From: a virus
DNA: 30,718 nt
Direction: 5' to 3' (one strand)
IMG/VR virus record: IMGVR_UViG_3300017971_000628
Coordinates: 1 to 30,718 of that record
Shown: piece after piece, positions 1 to 6,725 of the stretch
How the letters are laid out: each line of letters begins with the position of its first letter
Numbering within the stretch: the first letter of the stretch is position 1
Translations under genes and position numbers: made by a program
The notes under the pieces: generated by a model
Told to the model about the DNA's origin: nothing
Seen by the model: the letters and a program-made list of their open reading frames with translations, nothing else
The model's database searches: none

Positions 1-446
1 AGGACCTCGCCGAACTGATGCGGCTTGAGTGGTACGGCGGGCTGTACGTAGACGATCGCGGGGCCCCATGTTGGCCGGGCGAGAATATCGAGGCCATGCT
101 GAAGACGGCAGCCAAAACCGAGAAAATGGGCAAGCAGGTTGACAAGGGCCTTCGGTGCAACGGTAATTGGCCGCTGATCTACGACGGCCCCAAGACAGCC
201 GATGAACTGTGGGCGCTTGACCCGAAGTATCGGTTCTCCAAACTGGTAAGGGTTGGGCAGGTCAAGGTCATGCGAACGCGGCCCATATTTTCCGAATGGG
301 AACTGAAATGCGAACTGCTCTGGAACCCGTCCAAGTTCAACGCAAAGGACCTTGAGGGGTGGCTGGCAATCGCGGGTGACGAGGTGGGGCTGAGCGATTG
401 GCAGCGGAAATATGGGCTATTCGAGGTTGTGGATGTTTCGGCATAG
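1..446 (+). CDS. Conserved phage protein of unknown function (5' end outside window)
   Basis: The reading frame is open from base 3 and carries five codons before the first ATG at 18, so the gene probably begins upstream of the window. About 147 residues are visible. The sequence has the motif 'MRTRPIFSEW' followed by a strand-rich C-terminus ending in '...KYGLFEVV'. I associate this pattern with a conserved phage protein found near replication or recombination and packaging genes; that is recognition from memory, and no function is known to me. No signal peptide, membrane segment or catalytic motif is visible. Its TAG stop (444-446) overlaps the first GGA pentamer of the downstream array. 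The reading frame is certain; the start and the role are not. Confidence 0.7.
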   Translation, partial: DLAELMRLEWYGGLYVDDRGAPCWPGENIEAMLKTAAKTEKMGKQVDKGLRCNGNWPLIYDGPKTADELWALDPKYRFSKLVRVGQVKVMRTRPIFSEWELKCELLWNPSKFNAKDLEGWLAIAGDEVGLSDWQRKYGLFEVVDVSA

Positions 447-719
447 GATTGGACAGGAAAGGATGGGAAAGGAATGGCGAGGAGCGGATAGGACGGGAGC
501 GGAGAGGAAAGGAAAGGTTGTCATCATCTTTCGGTAGTGGAGGGGAGAGAGAGCGGATAGGAGCGCAGCGGAGATGATGGGAACGGAAAGGAGGGGAAAG
601 GGCTGCAATTGTCCATACAATAGAATGGGAGGCGATTGGAGCGGACTGGAATGGAATGGTCTGGATGTGAGCGGAGCGGAAAGGAGTGGACAGGACCGGA
701 TCGGAGGGGAAAGGAAGGG
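446..719. repeat. Degenerate GGANN pentanucleotide array in three blocks
   Basis: Block 1 (446-515) is a gapless run of 14 five-base units starting GGA, with one exception (GGCGA at 476). Block 2 (about 539-599) is looser and changes phase, with GGA at 539, 544, 555, 560, 570, 580, 585, 590 and 595. Block 3 (628-718) has GGA at 15 of 19 positions in strict 5-base register. The two bases after GGA vary freely, so this is conserved periodicity rather than recent copying of one unit. There are about 37 GGA motifs in all. Blocks 2 and 3 are separated by the inverted repeat ATTGT-CCAT-ACAAT (608-621). All reading frames through it give only 5-residue repeat peptides, so I treat it as non-coding DNA or untranslated RNA. 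Confidence 0.9.
608..621. promoter_or_regulatory. Short inverted repeat containing a -10-like hexamer
   Basis: ATTGT and ACAAT form a perfect 5-bp inverted repeat around CCAT. The right arm contains TACAAT (616-621), five of six matches to a sigma70 -10 box, but no -35 hexamer stands at the proper distance upstream (593-598 is GGGGAA). It breaks the GGA array and lies about 130 bp before the next gene. It could be a small operator or a weak promoter; the evidence is thin. Confidence 0.3.
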
Positions 720-747
720 TTTTTACTCACAATCTCGGAGCGAAACT

Positions 748-1221
748 ATGTCAACTACAGTTGCAGCCGGGCAACCAAACCGCTACCCCGTAGACTTCGA
801 CGCCCTCAACAAGGGTGACGTGCTCCCGGTAGCCGAACTCGAAGACATTTTCCGAATCAAGGAAGGTCACAAGGACTTCGTCTGGAAATCCCTCAACCTG
901 AAACAGCAGATTGAAAGGGAACTGGCTGACCGCGGAAGGCCCGTTACGGTCCGAAACGACCACGGAGCCCTTGTCATTTGCACAGACGAGGACGCCAGCG
1001 ACTACAACCACCGACAACGGAAGGTTGCCCTAAGAAAACTGGGCAGGTCCCACAAGCGAAGCCTGCAAGTCGACCGAAGCAGCCTCAGCAAAGAACAACT
1101 GGACAAACACGACCGGAACAACGGTATCTACGGAGCCGTGCTGGCCGCAGCCCTGAAGGTGCGACGGCGACTAGTGCTCAAAGCGGCAGGCAGAACAACC
1201 CCCACCCTGCCAGACAAGTAA
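748..1221 (+). CDS. Hypothetical phage protein, basic C-terminal half
   Basis: This 157-residue protein starts at ATG 748, where GGAG (737-740) gives a well-placed ribosome binding site. The frame is open further back to 574, but that part only translates the GGA array and is not believable protein. The N-terminal half is acidic and probably helical ('LPVAELEDIFRIKEGHKDF'). The second half is rich in Lys and Arg and ends in '...LKVRRRLVLKAAGR', which could suit nucleic acid binding. I do not recognise a family. Its position between a phage early-type gene and the terminase region suggests a phage accessory or regulatory role, but that is inference. Confidence 0.75.
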   Translation: MSTTVAAGQPNRYPVDFDALNKGDVLPVAELEDIFRIKEGHKDFVWKSLNLKQQIERELADRGRPVTVRNDHGALVICTDEDASDYNHRQRKVALRKLGRSHKRSLQVDRSSLSKEQLDKHDRNNGIYGAVLAAALKVRRRLVLKAAGRTTPTLPDK

Positions 1222-1350
1222 CCCCAAAACGTCAACAATTGTTGACAACCCTTACCTAACTTAACACGAGAGTAGTGGTAAGGGGTGGGTAATATCAACA
1301 GCAATTGGCATAGTAAAGAGGTAAGGCAGGGGTAACGCGGGCTAATAACC
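1222..1350 (+). promoter_or_regulatory. Regulatory gap: 16-bp perfect palindrome and overlapping hairpin before terminase
   Basis: Bases 1231-1246 form a perfect 16-bp palindrome, GTCAACAATTGTTGAC, the form expected of an operator for a dimeric helix-turn-helix protein. A TTGACA hexamer (1242-1247), identical to the -35 consensus, lies across its right half. I see no convincing -10 box at 16-18 bp, so promoter status is open. A second perfect inverted repeat, CCCTTACC (1249-1256) with GGTAAGGG (1277-1284), follows and could form a hairpin in RNA. GGTAAGG recurs near 1321. No gene is visible here. Confidence 0.5.
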
Positions 1351-1980
1351 ATGCTAACGGAACTAAGGGAAAGGGGTGCTAATCTGGGTCGCCTTAAAAG
1401 CGATAAGCAGAGGCGGTTCGTTGCTGAGTATCTTATCGACAAACGACCAAAGGCTGCCGCGGTGCGAGCTGGGTATGCCGAAAGCTGCGCGGCGGTGACC
1501 GCCAACAAGTTGTTGAACAACCCAATTATCAAGGCGTACATCGGCAAGCTAGAGCGACTGGATGTTGAGCAGTTGGAATTGGATCGGCACGAAGCGTTGC
1601 GGCAGTTGTACTATGCTCTGACGAGGGATTTGGCCGACTTTTGTCGGGAAGACGGCACGCCGAAATTGCCGCACCAACTGCCTAAGCGGTGCCGGTCTAT
1701 CGTCGACGGCTACAAGGTCAAGGTGCTGTGGACAGCAGAGAACGGCGATGAAATGCGAGAGGTGGAGTACAAGTTGACGCCGCATGCCGTGGCCAGGGAG
1801 CAGGCAATGAAGCACCTGGGACTCAACGCGCCCGAGGAAGTGAACGTACAAGTTGGGACGACCCAAAACATCCTCGCCAAGCTGTCCGAGCCGCTCCCAC
1901 CCGACGAGATCGAAGGGAGGCTCGCAGCCGAGGAACAGAGGGCGATCGAAGACAAGAGCGAAGAGGTGGGTGATGAGTGA
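1351..1980 (+). CDS. terS: Terminase small subunit (Terminase_2-like)
   Basis: This 209-residue protein carries the N-terminal signature of phage terminase small subunits: 'SDKQRRFVAEYL' at about 22-33, then 'KAAAVRAGYAES' and 'NKLLNNPIIKAYI', the helix-turn-helix region that recognises the packaging site. The C-terminal part (about 75-190) is where such proteins oligomerise and contact the large subunit. In the family it binds phage DNA at pac or cos and regulates the large subunit's ATPase and nuclease. The ATG at 1351 has no strong Shine-Dalgarno sequence, so the true start could be slightly downstream. The large subunit is about 1.5 kb away, separated by a recombinase, which is unusual. 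Confidence 0.85.
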   Translation: MLTELRERGANLGRLKSDKQRRFVAEYLIDKRPKAAAVRAGYAESCAAVTANKLLNNPIIKAYIGKLERLDVEQLELDRHEALRQLYYALTRDLADFCREDGTPKLPHQLPKRCRSIVDGYKVKVLWTAENGDEMREVEYKLTPHAVAREQAMKHLGLNAPEEVNVQVGTTQNILAKLSEPLPPDEIEGRLAAEEQRAIEDKSEEVGDE

Positions 1981-2203
1981 GACGTGCGGAGGGTGTAAGT
2001 GGTTCGGTAAGCCTCCAGCGGGGCCTGGTGTTCGGGTGCTCAACTCCCACGGATCGGCGGGGGTGTGCTACGCGATGCCTCCGGGGGTGGTTGCGGTGAT
2101 GACGCCTACGGGGCCGAAGCCGGCGGGTGCGCGGCCTCCGATCCTGCCGGGTGAGCGTGCCTGCGGGCTGTTCGAGCCGAGGGTAGCGGGGATGCCTGAA
2201 TAG
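1973..2203 (+). CDS. Small Cys4 protein, possible zinc or metal-binding
   Basis: This 76-residue protein starts at ATG 1973, overlapping the end of the terminase small subunit gene, with GAGGTGGG just upstream. The frame is open back to 1853 inside that gene, but the overlapping start with its ribosome site is more credible. Four cysteines are arranged as CGGC near the N-terminus, 'GVCYAMPP' in the middle and 'ACGLFEP' at the end. This layout recurs in small phage and bacterial proteins that probably fold around a metal. I know no specific function. Coupling to the terminase gene suggests co-expression. Confidence 0.7.
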   Translation: MSETCGGCKWFGKPPAGPGVRVLNSHGSAGVCYAMPPGVVAVMTPTGPKPAGARPPILPGERACGLFEPRVAGMPE

Positions 2204-2211
2204 GGGCATAG

Positions 2212-2279
2212 AGTTACGTTTCTGCATTGACGGGCCCAAATGGGCGTATATAATTACGGTTGTACGCCAAACCGTAACT
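2212..2279. promoter_or_regulatory. Operator-like repeats around the recombinase promoter
   Basis: Three copies of a half-site resembling A(G/T)TTACG(G)TT surround the promoter: AGTTACGTT (2212-2220), ATTACGGTT (2253-2261) and, inverted, AACCGTAACT (2270-2279). The last two make a perfect 8-bp inverted repeat, TTACGGTT and AACCGTAA, with an 8-base gap, placed over the -10 box and expected start point. That is where a repressor would block RNA polymerase. The binding protein is not identifiable here. Confidence 0.5.
2227..2254 (+). promoter_or_regulatory. Strong sigma70-like promoter for the recombinase gene
   Basis: TTGACG (2227-2232, five of six to consensus) and TATAAT (2249-2254, perfect) are separated by 16 bp. 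The spacer holds the partial palindrome GCCCA-AA-TGGGC. Transcription would start near 2261, about 40 bp before the recombinase ATG. This is the clearest promoter in the window and would let the recombinase be transcribed independently of the late operon. Confidence 0.7.
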
Positions 2280-2300
2280 ATAACGACGGAGGGCCCTGAA

Positions 2301-2903
2301 ATGTGCGAGATACAGAATGGGCGGAAGTTGCCGCCAGAGGTACTCACGGCAGACGAGGTGAACCGGCTCCTGAAAGCATGTTCCAAGCGTGCCCCTACGG
2401 GCATACGGAACCGAGCCCTGATAGCGGTGCTCTACCGGGCACAGTTGCGCATTAGCGAGGCACTGGCATTGAGACCGAAGGACCTGGATAGAAAGGCCGG
2501 CACGATTCGCGTGCTCCACGGCAAGGGCGACAAAGCCCGTACCGTGGCCATGGACGAGGCGGGCTGGGCGCTTGTGGATCTGTGGCAAATGGCCCGAAGC
2601 AAGTGTGGGGCCAACGGCCGACAGCCCCTATTCTGTACGCTCCAGAGGCGGCCCATGACGCCAGCCTACATCAGGCAGCTCTTTCCCCGTCTCGCGCGCA
2701 AGGCGGGCATAGACAAGCGCGTACATGCCCACGGGCTACGTCACACGGGGGCAGCGGAGATGAGGGCGGAGGGCGTGGATATCGGGGTCATCAGCCGGCA
2801 GCTCGGGCATTCGTCGATCGCTACGACGGCACGCTACCTAGACCACATAGCCCCACAGGCCGTGATAGACGCCGTGAAGGCGAGAAAATGGGAGCCTACC
2901 TAA
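2301..2903 (+). CDS. Minimal tyrosine recombinase (integrase or Xer-like)
   Basis: This 200-residue protein consists almost entirely of a tyrosine recombinase catalytic domain. All expected active-site residues are present: Arg50 in 'LRISEAL', Lys75 in 'HGKGDKAR', His144 and Arg147 in 'HGLRH', His170 in 'LGHSS' and the nucleophile Tyr179 in 'TARYL'. Typical phage integrases exceed 300 residues and have an N-terminal arm- or core-binding domain; here only about 15 residues precede the catalytic part. Such an enzyme cuts and rejoins DNA by a 3'-phosphotyrosine intermediate, for integration, excision or dimer resolution. It has its own strong promoter and sits between the terminase genes, so it could integrate the phage or act at a site near the packaging locus. 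Confidence 0.88.
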   Translation: MCEIQNGRKLPPEVLTADEVNRLLKACSKRAPTGIRNRALIAVLYRAQLRISEALALRPKDLDRKAGTIRVLHGKGDKARTVAMDEAGWALVDLWQMARSKCGANGRQPLFCTLQRRPMTPAYIRQLFPRLARKAGIDKRVHAHGLRHTGAAEMRAEGVDIGVISRQLGHSSIATTARYLDHIAPQAVIDAVKARKWEPT

Positions 2904-3077
2904 ATGCCCACGTCCCGCGAGATAGCCCGCTACAACTTCTACCGTCTCCTCATGGCCCTGTGTGACCTGGAGCCGCGGAGCCCGCAAGATTGGCTGGTGA
3001 CGTACTACCAGATGGAGCGGAGGCGGAAGAGGCGGGAAAAGTACCGGCAAAAGGAGCGAAGCGAAGGAGCGAAATGA
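2904..3077 (+). CDS. Small basic protein, hypothetical
   Basis: This 57-residue reading frame begins directly after the recombinase stop. GGGAG about ten bases before its ATG is a good ribosome binding site. It has an N-terminal helix-like part ('REIARYNFYRLLMALCDL') and a strongly basic tail ('MERRRKRREKYRQKERS'). No family is recognised. Its stop overlaps the start of the next gene, which supports a real translated unit. Confidence 0.55.
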   Translation: MPTSREIARYNFYRLLMALCDLEPRSPQDWLVTYYQMERRRKRREKYRQKERSEGAK

Positions 3078-3337
3078 TGTCGACTGACGATGGTGGCTCG
3101 GCATTTCCAATGCCCCATACTATCGCGGGCGCGAATGACTATGCGTTCAAGCCGGGCTGCCCCGGCATGTCCCTCCGTGACTACTTCGCGGCGAAGGCGA
3201 TGCAATCCCACCTCTGGCGAGACAAGTGGAAGAATCCGTTTACTGAAGGAGACCTAGCGTGCCTGGCAGCCTGCGCTTACGAGGCCGCCGACGCCATGCT
3301 GGCCGAACGCAACAGATCCCTGGAGCCCCCAACCTAA
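3074..3337 (+). CDS. Phage hypothetical protein with SLRDYFAAKA motif
   Basis: The start is one of two adjacent ATGs (3074 or 3077), preceded by a duplicated AAGGAGCGAA ribosome-site sequence; the frame is open back to 2990 without a better start. The protein has about 87 residues. The segment 'GMSLRDYFAAKAM' is a motif I recognise from many small phage proteins of unknown function, followed here by 'EAADAMLAERNR', a helix common at their C-termini. No catalytic residues or membrane segments are visible. It is packed tightly behind the small basic gene, suggesting a shared transcript from the recombinase promoter. Confidence 0.7.
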   Translation: MMSTDDGGSAFPMPHTIAGANDYAFKPGCPGMSLRDYFAAKAMQSHLWRDKWKNPFTEGDLACLAACAYEAADAMLAERNRSLEPPT

Positions 3338-3360
3338 CCCCCTTTACAACCTAACCGATC

Positions 3361-3439
3361 CCCGGAAAGTCGACGTTCCGGGTTTACGCCAACGAGAAGG
3401 CCGTGCAGGGCTGCACCTCTGCGCGGCCTTTTTCGTTGG
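3361..3439 (+). terminator. Two successive hairpins, probable terminator or attenuator before terminase large subunit
   Basis: The first hairpin is CCCGGAA (3361-3367) with TTCCGGG (3376-3382). The second is long: 3389-3403 (CCAACGAGAAGGCCG) pairs almost fully with 3424-3439 (CGGCCTTTTTCGTTGG), with a smaller hairpin GTGCA/TGCAC in its loop. The inner arm AAGGCCG...CGGCCTT followed by TTT resembles a Rho-independent terminator. It ends nine bases before the terminase large subunit ATG, so it may instead control that gene's transcription or translation. It could stop transcripts from the recombinase promoter. Confidence 0.55.
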
Positions 3440-3448
3440 CACAGAACC

Positions 3449-5047
3449 ATGATCCAAACCTCACGCACCTACGACCCTCTCCGCCTGGCTAGAGCCCTCT
3501 GGCCCGAGGTGCGTTTCTACCGGGAGCAGCAGGAGATCCTACGTAGCGTTTGGGAGAACGACGAAACCTACGTCTACGCGGGGAACATGCTGGGCAAGGA
3601 TTTCGTGTTCGGGCGGGGGGTTGTGTTGTTTTTCCTCACGCGGCACCCCTGTCGCATTATCACCACCTCCACGAAAGACGCTCACCTGGCCGTTCTATGG
3701 GGCGAGATCCACAAGGCAATTCAGGAGAGCGTGGTTCCGTTGTCCGTCAAGCAGAACGGGAACCTGATCGTCAATCAGAGGGAGTTGAAAAAGGTGGTCG
3801 ACGGGACGGAGTGCCCGTTGAGCTACGTCCGCGGCATGGTGGCCAATGACGACACGATGGAGAGTTTCCAGGGCCACCATATTGCGGACACGGGGGACGG
3901 GATACCTCGGACGGCGATCTTCGGTGATGAGGCCAGCAGCCTGCGCAACGGCATTCACAAGATGACCACTTCGTGGGCGCGTCGTGGCGGGTGGTTCGGC
4001 AACACTTGGCCCTGCGAGAATTTCTACAAGTGGGCCTTGAAGGGGCGGCCTGGGACGAAGGATCGGGGTGGCGATATCCCTCGCCCTGATGGCAACGGGT
4101 TCTATCGGCGGTGCTTCCAGATGCCGGCGGAGGTGTCGCCGAACATTCGCCTTGCGCGCATTCAGCTTGCTAAGGGCTTGGAGCCTACGGGCGAGGTGAT
4201 TATCCCGGGGGTGAAGCCGTGGAATGAGTACGTGAAAAACCGGGAGTTGTGGGACCCTATCCAGCAGCAGGTCTCACTGGACGCGGAATTTCCCGAGGAT
4301 GAGCACGTCAAGATGTTCCCGCCCGAATGGATCGACCGGGCGGAGGAGCTAGCCAAGCAGGGTGGATATGGGACGCAGGCGGAGTCTGCGGGCGTGGACA
4401 GTGCGCAGGGGGGGGACAACAGCTCGTTTGCCGCGGCCAATCGCAAGGCCCTCTTGGCGCTGGACGGGCTTAAGACCCCCGACACGACGCATATCGTGGA
4501 CCGCACGGTGGAGTTGTTGCGTCGATACCCGTTGCTGCGACCGGAGCGGATTTACTTTGACCAGGGGGGAGGAGGGTACCAGCATGCGTGTGTTCTGAGG
4601 CAGCACGGTTATGACGTTCGGACGGTTTACTTCGGTGCGGCTGCAACGCCGGAGCCGGAGCCTGGCGTGGTGACGTTGGACGAGCGTATTTCCCACGGGG
4701 AGCGCAGGTCGGCGTACAAGAACAAGCGTTCGGAGTTGTACGGGATTTTTCGGAAATACTTGAACCCTGCGGAGGGTTACAACTTCGCGCTGCCTGGAGA
4801 GGTCCTGAACCGCCCGCGCGCGGACGGGGGTCCATCGTTACGGGAGCAGATGCAGGCGGTGCCGTTGGATTACAACGAAGAGGGTCAGATTTGCATTCGT
4901 CCGAAGACACGTCGTGACGAGAAGGACAAGCGAGAGACGTTGACGGAGTTGGTGGGTTGCAGTCCGGACGAGTTGGACGCGGTAGCGTTGGCGGTGTACG
5001 GGCTGGAGTCGGAGGATCGTTGGTCGACGGTGGGGGTGGGTTACTAA
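3449..5047 (+). CDS. terL: Terminase large subunit (packaging ATPase and nuclease)
   Basis: This 532-residue protein has the usual two-domain layout. The ATPase domain shows a deviant Walker A at about 44-51 ('AGNMLGKD') and a Walker B with catalytic pair Asp160-Glu161 ('TAIFGDEAS'); 'ESFQGHH' fits the segment before Walker B. The RNase H-like nuclease domain shows three acidic positions typical of the fold: Asp317 in 'GVDSAQGGDNS', Asp371 in 'IYFDQGGGG' and Asp510 in 'PDELDAVALA'. It pumps DNA into the prohead through the portal and cuts concatemers. No Shine-Dalgarno sequence precedes the ATG at 3449; a long hairpin ends nine bases upstream. I find no better start downstream. Confidence 0.93.
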   Translation: MIQTSRTYDPLRLARALWPEVRFYREQQEILRSVWENDETYVYAGNMLGKDFVFGRGVVLFFLTRHPCRIITTSTKDAHLAVLWGEIHKAIQESVVPLSVKQNGNLIVNQRELKKVVDGTECPLSYVRGMVANDDTMESFQGHHIADTGDGIPRTAIFGDEASSLRNGIHKMTTSWARRGGWFGNTWPCENFYKWALKGRPGTKDRGGDIPRPDGNGFYRRCFQMPAEVSPNIRLARIQLAKGLEPTGEVIIPGVKPWNEYVKNRELWDPIQQQVSLDAEFPEDEHVKMFPPEWIDRAEELAKQGGYGTQAESAGVDSAQGGDNSSFAAANRKALLALDGLKTPDTTHIVDRTVELLRRYPLLRPERIYFDQGGGGYQHACVLRQHGYDVRTVYFGAAATPEPEPGVVTLDERISHGERRSAYKNKRSELYGIFRKYLNPAEGYNFALPGEVLNRPRADGGPSLREQMQAVPLDYNEEGQICIRPKTRRDEKDKRETLTELVGCSPDELDAVALAVYGLESEDRWSTVGVGY

Positions 5048-5068
5048 CTTTTTTAGAGGAGCGAAGCG

Positions 5069-5617
5069 ATGATACGAGTAGAAGTTGACTGGGCCCAAAT
5101 AGCGGGCTGGCTGGAGGCTAATCCGTGGGCGTACGCAGTGGGCGGAATTGTGGCGTGGTACTTGTTTGCGTGGATTGTCGTGCGGTGTGTGGCGGATGAG
5201 ACCTGGGTGCCTATCTGTCGCTGCGTGGCGTGGGTCGCAAGCCCGATATGGATGCCAGTTGCGGCGGTGTACCTTAGCGCAGATCCAGTGTGTCGGTTCA
5301 TATTTGGAGGCGCGGACGAAAGTGACGATAACGCTGGCCAATCGTCGTCTCCACCCCCTGCGCAAAAGAACCCCATCGAGCGACTGCCCAAGTATGCCAT
5401 TGATCGCCGCAGGAAAGTGCGAAACTATGGCCAGTGTGCATGTACAAGCGACACAAATCAATCACGCCTTCTGGAGTTGGCCCAGGCCCTCGGGATCGAC
5501 CCCGACGCGCACGACGACTGGCCGGCTGTTGCGACGAAAGTCAACGAGGTGCTTGACGAGCGTATGGGACTGAAACCAAAGGCCCCGGAGAGCGAGGAGC
5601 GAAGCAATGAACCGTAG
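5069..5617 (+). CDS. Predicted membrane protein, hypothetical
   Basis: This 182-residue protein has two likely transmembrane helices, about residues 20-42 ('AYAVGGIVAWYLFAWIVV') and 48-70 ('ICRCVAWVASPIWMPVAAVYL'), then a long soluble, polar tail. The tail includes a Pro-rich linker and a C-terminal 'LLELAQALGIDPDAHDDWPAVATKVNEVLDER' helical part, shown here only in outline. GAGGAGCGAAGCG precedes the ATG. Two helices near the N-terminus could fit a holin, but the long tail and the position between terminase and portal do not favour it. Function unknown. It overlaps the next gene by 11 bases. Confidence 0.7.
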   Translation: MIRVEVDWAQIAGWLEANPWAYAVGGIVAWYLFAWIVVRCVADETWVPICRCVAWVASPIWMPVAAVYLSADPVCRFIFGGADESDDNAGQSSSPPPAQKNPIERLPKYAIDRRRKVRNYGQCACTSDTNQSRLLELAQALGIDPDAHDDWPAVATKVNEVLDERMGLKPKAPESEERSNEP

Positions 5618-6146
5618 AAACCTATTTGCGATGTGTGGGGTGGCAGTTGTGAGATGGTTGTTGCCGGGCAGGGAGCGCCGCCGGAAGGTTGTTGTTCGTG
5701 GGGTAGACGAGAGCCCGAACATTCGGCTGGCCATGAAGCCACGGTTGCCCTGGAATGAAAGCGGGTGTGCTGGCTTTTACGGGGAGTTTCCTAGGCGATG
5801 TAACGGGAGTGTTCGTCCCGATTTCCTTCCGGAAGCCCTAATGGGTCGTAGCGGGCAAGTCAATTCCCTCCCCTATCTTGGCCACGCTGCGGGGACTCTA
5901 CAGATCTACGATATCACTATCGTAGAGTGTGGCCCTGAGCCGCAGCAGCTTTGTGGAATGTTGTGCATGTCAAAAGACGGTCGCATCGGTGGGTTCGACT
6001 TCACCCGCAAAACTGGGTATGCGGTGTTTGTATTCGTGACCATGCACCCCGGCCGGTCAATTCCGGTTCACCCGGGACGTCCCAGAGTCGACCTCAATGT
6101 ATTACTTAGAAAGGTGCCGCCGCTATGCCCCCTGACCCCCGCCTGA
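5607..6146 (+). CDS. Hypothetical phage protein
   Basis: This 179-residue protein starts inside the end of the membrane protein gene, with GAGGAGCGAAGCA before the ATG. A short hydrophobic stretch near the N-terminus ('LFAMCGVAVVRWLLPG', about 6-21) is followed by basic residues; this may be a weak signal anchor. Several cysteines are scattered without a recognisable motif. I do not recognise a family. Its 3' end overlaps the next start by 22 bases, so the three genes between terminase and portal are translationally linked. Confidence 0.65.
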   Translation: MNRRNLFAMCGVAVVRWLLPGRERRRKVVVRGVDESPNIRLAMKPRLPWNESGCAGFYGEFPRRCNGSVRPDFLPEALMGRSGQVNSLPYLGHAAGTLQIYDITIVECGPEPQQLCGMLCMSKDGRIGGFDFTRKTGYAVFVFVTMHPGRSIPVHPGRPRVDLNVLLRKVPPLCPLTPA

Positions 6147-6721
6147 TTCCCCCTGAAGTCACTCCTCCCAGCCCTTTCCTTGACCACACGGGTCAGACGG
6201 AGGGTGCCGTTGGGGAGGCGCTCTACGGCCAGCCTGGCATGGCGTTGCAGAATCTCGCCGCGTGCGAGATGGACTGGGACACCTACCGAGAGGAGTTCAA
6301 CAAGGAGCACGGCGGCTGTCCCGTGCAGATTGACGAATGGCTGGTGTGGGAAGACGGGTGGCGTTGTGATGCGTACGATCCCGGCGGGACGGAGCTGCCT
6401 CCACCGCAGGAGCCGCACAAGCTGCGCGAGTTGCAGGTGGCGTATTACGAGGCGTGCCGTGCCCAGTTGCGGACGTTCCGCGATGCTCACCGCAACTATA
6501 TCGAGATGGTCGAGAGCATTCAGGTGCGGAAGAGCATGCCCCTGCAAATGCGGTCGGTATCGTGGACGCGGCGTGTGGGAGACGACGGCTTTGATTCGTA
6601 CCTCCCCCTGACCAAACACGATCGGCTGGACCTAGCCCCGTCCAAACAGGCGTTGGCGGATTTGGAGCAAGACATAGCACGTTGCGAGAAGCGGATTCGA
6701 GAACTGAACCCCAGGGAATAG
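6125..6721 (+). CDS. Hypothetical phage protein upstream of portal
   Basis: This 198-residue protein starts at ATG 6125, with AAAGGTG upstream and a 22-base overlap with the previous gene. Most of it is polar and soluble. The middle ('HKLRELQVAYYEACRAQLRTFRDAHRNYIEMV') and the C-terminal 'ADLEQDIARCEKRIREL' look like amphipathic or coiled-coil helices. No catalytic motif is visible. Its position just before the portal gene suggests a packaging or head-assembly accessory role, but this is inferred from context alone. Confidence 0.7.
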   Translation: MPPDPRLIPPEVTPPSPFLDHTGQTEGAVGEALYGQPGMALQNLAACEMDWDTYREEFNKEHGGCPVQIDEWLVWEDGWRCDAYDPGGTELPPPQEPHKLRELQVAYYEACRAQLRTFRDAHRNYIEMVESIQVRKSMPLQMRSVSWTRRVGDDGFDSYLPLTKHDRLDLAPSKQALADLEQDIARCEKRIRELNPRE

Positions 6722-6725
6722 ACTG

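Noticed and set aside
446-719. CRISPR array or diversity-generating template repeat
   Set aside because: The 5-base period has no repeat-spacer structure, and there is no cas gene or reverse transcriptase in the window.
417-730. Minus-strand repeat peptides rich in Phe, Pro, Ser and Arg across the GGA array
   Set aside because: A 5-base repeat automatically gives 5-residue repeats in every frame. No ribosome site or conserved protein feature is present.
574-747. N-terminal extension of the gene starting at 748
   Set aside because: It only translates the GGA array. ATG 748 has a correctly spaced GGAG.
5069-5617. Holin call for the two-helix membrane protein
   Set aside because: The long soluble tail and the position between terminase and portal do not fit, and no endolysin is nearby.
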